A DNA stretch of 15,879 nucleotides, taken from positions 1 to 15,879 of the forward strand of contig JANPLX010000209.1 of NCBI GenBank assembly GCA_031422495.1, in the 5' to 3' direction. Origin of the DNA: Aalborgiella sp031422495. GTDB taxonomy: Bacteria > Pseudomonadota > Gammaproteobacteria > Burkholderiales > Burkholderiaceae_C. Below are positions 13,157 through 15,879 of the stretch, in pieces. Under the pieces are notes generated by a model. It was given only the letters and a program-made list of their open reading frames with translations. It had not been told where the DNA came from and ran no database searches. The translations under genes were made by a program, and so were the position numbers. The stretch's first letter is position 1. Each line of letters starts with the position of its first letter.

Positions 13157-14959
13157 ATGAATTTTTCTGAATTGAACTTGGCTCCTGCCATTTTGAAAGC
13201 CGTACTCGAACAAGGCTACGACACCCCAACTCCTATTCAAGCCCAAGCCATTCCGGCCGTCTTGGAAGGCCGCGACCTTTTAGGTGGCGCACAAACTGGT
13301 ACGGGTAAAACCGCAGCATTCACGCTGCCTATGCTGCATCGCCTGTCCATGTCGCGCAGCGCGCAAAACAAATTTGGCGGTACAGGCATTCGCGTGTTAG
13401 TGCTCACACCTACCCGCGAATTGGCAGCACAGGTTGAAGAATCTGTACGCACTTACGGCAAATATTTGCAACTCAGCTCCACCGTCATTTTTGGCGGCGT
13501 GGGCATGAATCCACAAATCAGCAAGCTCAAAAAAGGCGTGGACATTTTGGTTGCCACACCGGGTCGTTTGCTCGATTTGCAACAGCAAGGCATGCTAGAC
13601 CTAGGTCAAGTGCAAATGCTAATTTTGGATGAAGCCGACCGCATGCTGGACATGGGTTTTATCCACGACGTTAAGAAAATCTTGGCCTTGGTGCCAAAAG
13701 AGAAGCAAAGCTTGTTGTTCTCAGCCACTTTTAGCGACGAGATTCGCGACTTGGCCGCCAATTTGCTCAACGATCCGTTGCACATTCAAGTCACCCCACG
13801 CAACACCACCGTGCAGCGCATCACACAAGTGATTCACCCTGTTGGTCGCGCCAAGAAGAAAGCTTTGCTGGCGCATATCATCACGCAAAACAACTGGAGC
13901 CAGGTACTGGTTTTCACACGTACTAAGTTTGGCGCAAACAGTGTCGCCGAGTTTTTAGAGAAAAACGGCATCACCGCCATGGCATTGCACGGCAACAAGA
14001 GCCAAAGCGCTCGCACGCAAGCTCTTGCCGGGTTCAAAAGCGGCGATGTACGTGCTTTGGTAGCGACAGATATTGCAGCACGAGGTATTGATATTGACGA
14101 CTTGCCACACGTTGTGAACTACGAAATCCCGAATGTCAGCGAAGATTATGTGCACCGCATTGGCCGTACGGGCCGCGCGGGTGCAGATGGCCAAGCGGTC
14201 AACTTTGTCTGCTTGGACGAAGAAGGCTTCATGAAAGACATCGAAGCCTTCACCAAGCAAAATATCAATGTCGAAATCGTCGAAGGCTTTGGTCCAGACG
14301 CTGGCGAAAAAGCCGAACCATTGGCCATGGGCCGTCAAACCATTTGGGGTGGCTTAGGCAAGCCACCAGGTCGTGACGTGATGGCTGCTGCAGCCAAAGC
14401 GGCACGCACAGATATGTTGAACCGCGTGCGTGAAAACCGTGCCGGAAACGGAAACACACCCGGACGTGGCCCAGCGGGCGGTGGCAGAGGTGGCAATGGT
14501 GGTGGTGCACGTGGTGGTCGTCCAAGCCAACCTAGTCAAGGTTTTGCTGGCGGTGATAATTCAAATGGTGCTCGTCCTCCTACGCAACGCCCTGCCCAAG
14601 GTCGTAGCCGTCCCTTCGGCGGCGGCGGTGGTGGTTTCGGCGGTGGCAACAACGCTGGCAACCAAGGTAACTTTGGCAATAGCGGTGGAGATGACTTCCA
14701 ACCCCGCAACATTCGCCACGATGCTGGTCGTAACGTCACTGGTTTTAGCTCAAACAACCAAGACAATAACAACCAACGTGGCGGCAACGCCGGTGGTCAG
14801 CCTGATCCGTTGCGCACCAGCGTAGATAGCATGGCTGGCAGTGGCCGTCGTGGTGGCGGTGGCGGCTTCGGCGGCAACCGTGGTGGCAACCGCAACGGCG
14901 GTGGTGGCTTTGCCCCTCGCGGCCCGGGTGGCAATCCGCCAAGGTCATTTGGACGTTAA
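13157..14959 (+). CDS. rhlE: DEAD-box ATP-dependent RNA helicase, RhlE family
   Basis: RhlE-type helicases unwind short RNA duplexes in ribosome assembly and mRNA decay, especially in the cold. The 600 residues contain the whole core: Q motif (about 3-30, FSELNLAP to PTPIQAQAIP), motif I AQTGTGKT (45-52), Ia PTRELA (85-90), Ib TPGR (134-137), II DEAD (158-161), III SAT (189-191), V ATDIAARGIDID and VI HRIGRTGR (333-340). After about residue 430 comes a 170-residue low-complexity tail rich in Gly, Asn, Arg and Gln with many RGG-like units, ending in PPRSFGR. The segment GQPDPLRTSVDSMAG within it is not low-complexity. Such tails bind RNA and can drive condensation. The ATG follows a hairpin and lacks a clear ribosome binding site. 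It is monocistronic, with a terminator 55 bp downstream. Confidence 0.95.
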   Translation: MNFSELNLAPAILKAVLEQGYDTPTPIQAQAIPAVLEGRDLLGGAQTGTGKTAAFTLPMLHRLSMSRSAQNKFGGTGIRVLVLTPTRELAAQVEESVRTYGKYLQLSSTVIFGGVGMNPQISKLKKGVDILVATPGRLLDLQQQGMLDLGQVQMLILDEADRMLDMGFIHDVKKILALVPKEKQSLLFSATFSDEIRDLAANLLNDPLHIQVTPRNTTVQRITQVIHPVGRAKKKALLAHIITQNNWSQVLVFTRTKFGANSVAEFLEKNGITAMALHGNKSQSARTQALAGFKSGDVRALVATDIAARGIDIDDLPHVVNYEIPNVSEDYVHRIGRTGRAGADGQAVNFVCLDEEGFMKDIEAFTKQNINVEIVEGFGPDAGEKAEPLAMGRQTIWGGLGKPPGRDVMAAAAKAARTDMLNRVRENRAGNGNTPGRGPAGGGRGGNGGGARGGRPSQPSQGFAGGDNSNGARPPTQRPAQGRSRPFGGGGGGFGGGNNAGNQGNFGNSGGDDFQPRNIRHDAGRNVTGFSSNNQDNNNQRGGNAGGQPDPLRTSVDSMAGSGRRGGGGGFGGNRGGNRNGGGGFAPRGPGGNPPRSFGR

Positions 14960-15013
14960 GCCCACACATGAAAAAATATTAAAGAAACGAATTCTTTTTC
15001 TTTAACCTCTATC

Positions 15014-15050
15014 AAAGCGACCAGCTGTCATAGGCTCGGTCGCTTTTCTT
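15014..15050 (+). terminator. Rho-independent terminator of rhlE
   Basis: A perfect 9-bp stem, AAAGCGACC (15014-15022) with GGTCGCTTT (15038-15046), is followed by TTTTCTTT. An inner AGC/GCT pair can extend it. It lies 55 bp after the rhlE stop. Confidence 0.9.
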
Positions 15051-15068
15051 TGGAAAATACCTTTATCT

Positions 15069-15119
15069 ACTATATTTTTGATAGCGATTTAGTCAATAAA
15101 TACTCCATTTAGAGACATA
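15069..15119 (+). repeat. Dispersed 51-bp repeat, copy D (intergenic, after rhlE)
   Basis: This copy lies between the rhlE terminator and the tRNA terminator. It shares ACTATATTTTT, GATAGC and AATAAATAC with the other copies, 39 of 51 positions with copy B and no gaps. Its right third has drifted (CTCCATTTAG instead of GCCGGCTATAG), so the palindromic arms are lost. It is the most degraded of the four. Confidence 0.75.
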
Positions 15120-15138
15120 AATAGCTCTTGAAAAAGCA

Positions 15139-15173
15139 AAAAGCCCCGTTATTCACTGAATAACGAGGCTTTT
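15139..15173 (-). terminator. Bidirectional terminator after the tRNA cluster
   Basis: AAAAGCC-C-CGTTATTC (15139-15154) pairs with GAATAACG-A-GGCTTTT (15158-15173): a 15-bp stem with one mismatch and a 3-nt loop. On the minus strand it ends in TTTTTGCTTTTT, so it terminates the tRNA operon that ends 8 bp away. The T-run on the plus strand is short. Confidence 0.88.
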
Positions 15174-15180
15174 AAACTTT

Positions 15181-15257
15181 TGGCGGAGCGGACGGGACTC
15201 GAACCCGCGACCCCCGGCGTGACAGGCCGGTATTCTAACCAACTGAACTACCACTCC
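15181..15257 (-). tRNA. tRNA-Asp (anticodon GUC)
   Basis: The minus strand gives a 77-nt tRNA with encoded CCA. The acceptor stem is GGAGTGG/CCGCTCC with discriminator G, the anticodon loop is CTGTCAC, and the T-arm is CGGG-TTCGAGT-CCCG. It is the last tRNA of a three-gene operon that follows gltX. Confidence 0.97.
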
Positions 15258-15340
15258 GCAGTGGTTGTTGCGTTTGCCTGATTGCTAAAAACATCGTCAT
15301 AAACGACATCTCTACCTCTCAAACCAAGTGCAACAAAACT

Positions 15341-15416
15341 TGGCGACCCCACGGGGATTCGAACCCCGGTACTCACCGTGAAAGGGTGATGTCCTAGGCC
15401 TCTAGACGATGGGGTC
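15341..15416 (-). tRNA. tRNA-Glu (anticodon UUC)
   Basis: The minus strand gives a 76-nt tRNA with encoded CCA: acceptor GACCCCA with TGGGGTC, anticodon loop CTTTCAC, T-arm CCGGG-TTCGAAT-CCCCG. It lies close to gltX, the gene for the enzyme that charges it, separated only by tRNA-Ala. Confidence 0.97.
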
Positions 15417-15498
15417 AAAACCTTGGAACTTCCGGCGTGGATTTTTTCAAACCCACTAAACTCATACTTCAAACCAACAACTAACTCTCAAAAGTCTC

Positions 15499-15574
<76 letters not shown>

Positions 15575-15643
15575 AATAACATCCAACAAATCTTCTTGCC
15601 AAAGCAACGCAAAACTCACATTTCGCATTCTTCCGAGCCTTTA

Positions 15644-15673
15644 ATTATAGCTTGAAAATCAGGCTGTTTGCAA
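15644..15673 (-). promoter_or_regulatory. Promoter of the tRNA-Ala-Glu-Asp operon, overlapping the end of gltX
   Basis: A perfect TATAAT (15644-15649, minus strand) is separated by 18 bp from TTGCAA (15668-15673, 4 of 6 to the -35 consensus). The -35 lies within the last codons of gltX and the -10 just after its stop. The expected start near 15637 leaves about 60 nt of leader before tRNA-Ala. Confidence 0.65.
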
Positions 15674-15879
15674 GCGCTTCAAAACTTCCTGCCTAGAAAA
15701 TAGCGCAATGATGGCATCTAATGACGGTGTTTGTGGTGTTCCCATCAACAAAACACGCACTGGCATGGCCAATTGCGGCATTTTGAGGCTGTGCGCTGCC
15801 AAAACTTCTTTGATAGCAGTGGCAATAGCGGCTTTGTCCCACGCACAAGTTTTGAGCTTCTCAGCCAATGTTTGCAGCG
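15659..15879 (-). CDS. gltX: Glutamyl-tRNA synthetase, C-terminal fragment (5' end outside the window)
   Basis: The frame is open from the window edge to the TGA at 15659-15661, giving about 73 residues of the C-terminus. The segment AWDKAAIATAIKEVLAAHSL ... MPQLAMPVRVLLMGTPQTPSLDAIIALF matches the anticodon-binding end of bacterial discriminating GluRS proteins. GluRS charges tRNA-Glu, and tRNA-Glu(UUC) lies downstream in the same direction. In-frame residues LQT precede the TTG at 15866-15868, so that codon is not the gene's start. The catalytic part is not visible. Confidence 0.93.
   Translation of the reverse strand, partial: LQTLAEKLKTCAWDKAAIATAIKEVLAAHSLKMPQLAMPVRVLLMGTPQTPSLDAIIALFSRQEVLKRLQTA

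Noticed and set aside
14430..14825. Second plus-strand frame within the rhlE tail (131 codons, Val/Ala-rich)
   Set aside because: It is a frame-shifted reading of the Gly-rich repeats without a ribosome binding site or recognisable domain; the RhlE frame continues through the region.

Overview
The window looks like a chromosomal segment of a betaproteobacterium of the order Burkholderiales, most like Comamonadaceae (Rhodoferax/Polaromonas type). The grounds are the housekeeping set and order (cysS, a 3-methyladenine glycosylase, accA, tilS, lysC on one strand; two cyclophilins, lpxH and rhlE on the other; gltX with tRNA-Ala/Glu/Asp) and the style of the proteins. The genus assignment is inference from memory of these families.

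Layout. (1) 1-1794 is one end of an integrated element: the tail of a phage-type protein, a small excisionase/AlpA-like gene, a 400-residue tyrosine integrase reading the other way, and a repeat-rich int upstream region that abuts the 3' end of tRNA-Ser(GCU). By eye it is richer in G+C than its surroundings. The rest of the element lies left of the window. (2) 1795-8341 is a minus-strand chain, read from high to low coordinates: cysS, an AlkA-like glycosylase, accA, a secreted clan CD (CHAT/caspase-like) protein, tilS, lysC and tRNA-Ser. The genes from the glycosylase to lysC are spaced by 55 nt or less or overlap. (3) 8448-12893 is a plus-strand run: a secreted TPR protein, an L,D-transpeptidase with the same kind of C-terminal domain, an exported cyclophilin, a cytoplasmic cyclophilin and LpxH, which together have a clear cell-envelope theme. 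(4) 12894-14959 is a long structured leader and the DEAD-box helicase RhlE with a glycine-rich tail. (5) 14960-15879 holds an rhlE terminator, a dispersed repeat, a tRNA terminator, tRNA-Asp, tRNA-Glu and tRNA-Ala on the minus strand, and the 3' end of gltX.

The most unusual feature is a dispersed 51-bp AT-rich repeat. Four copies (3891-3941, 6880-6930, 10848-10898, 15069-15119) align without gaps and in the same orientation. Two are intergenic and two lie inside genes. One adds 17 in-frame codons to TilS next to a conserved active-site block. The other is exactly codon-phased and encodes the hydrophobic core of the exported cyclophilin's signal peptide. This looks like a small mobile or REP-like element whose 51-bp core can be absorbed into proteins without breaking the frame. 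Second in interest are the secreted clan CD peptidase-like protein between accA and tilS, and the rhlE leader, which carries four interchangeable GTTGC/GCAAC arms that suggest a conformational switch.
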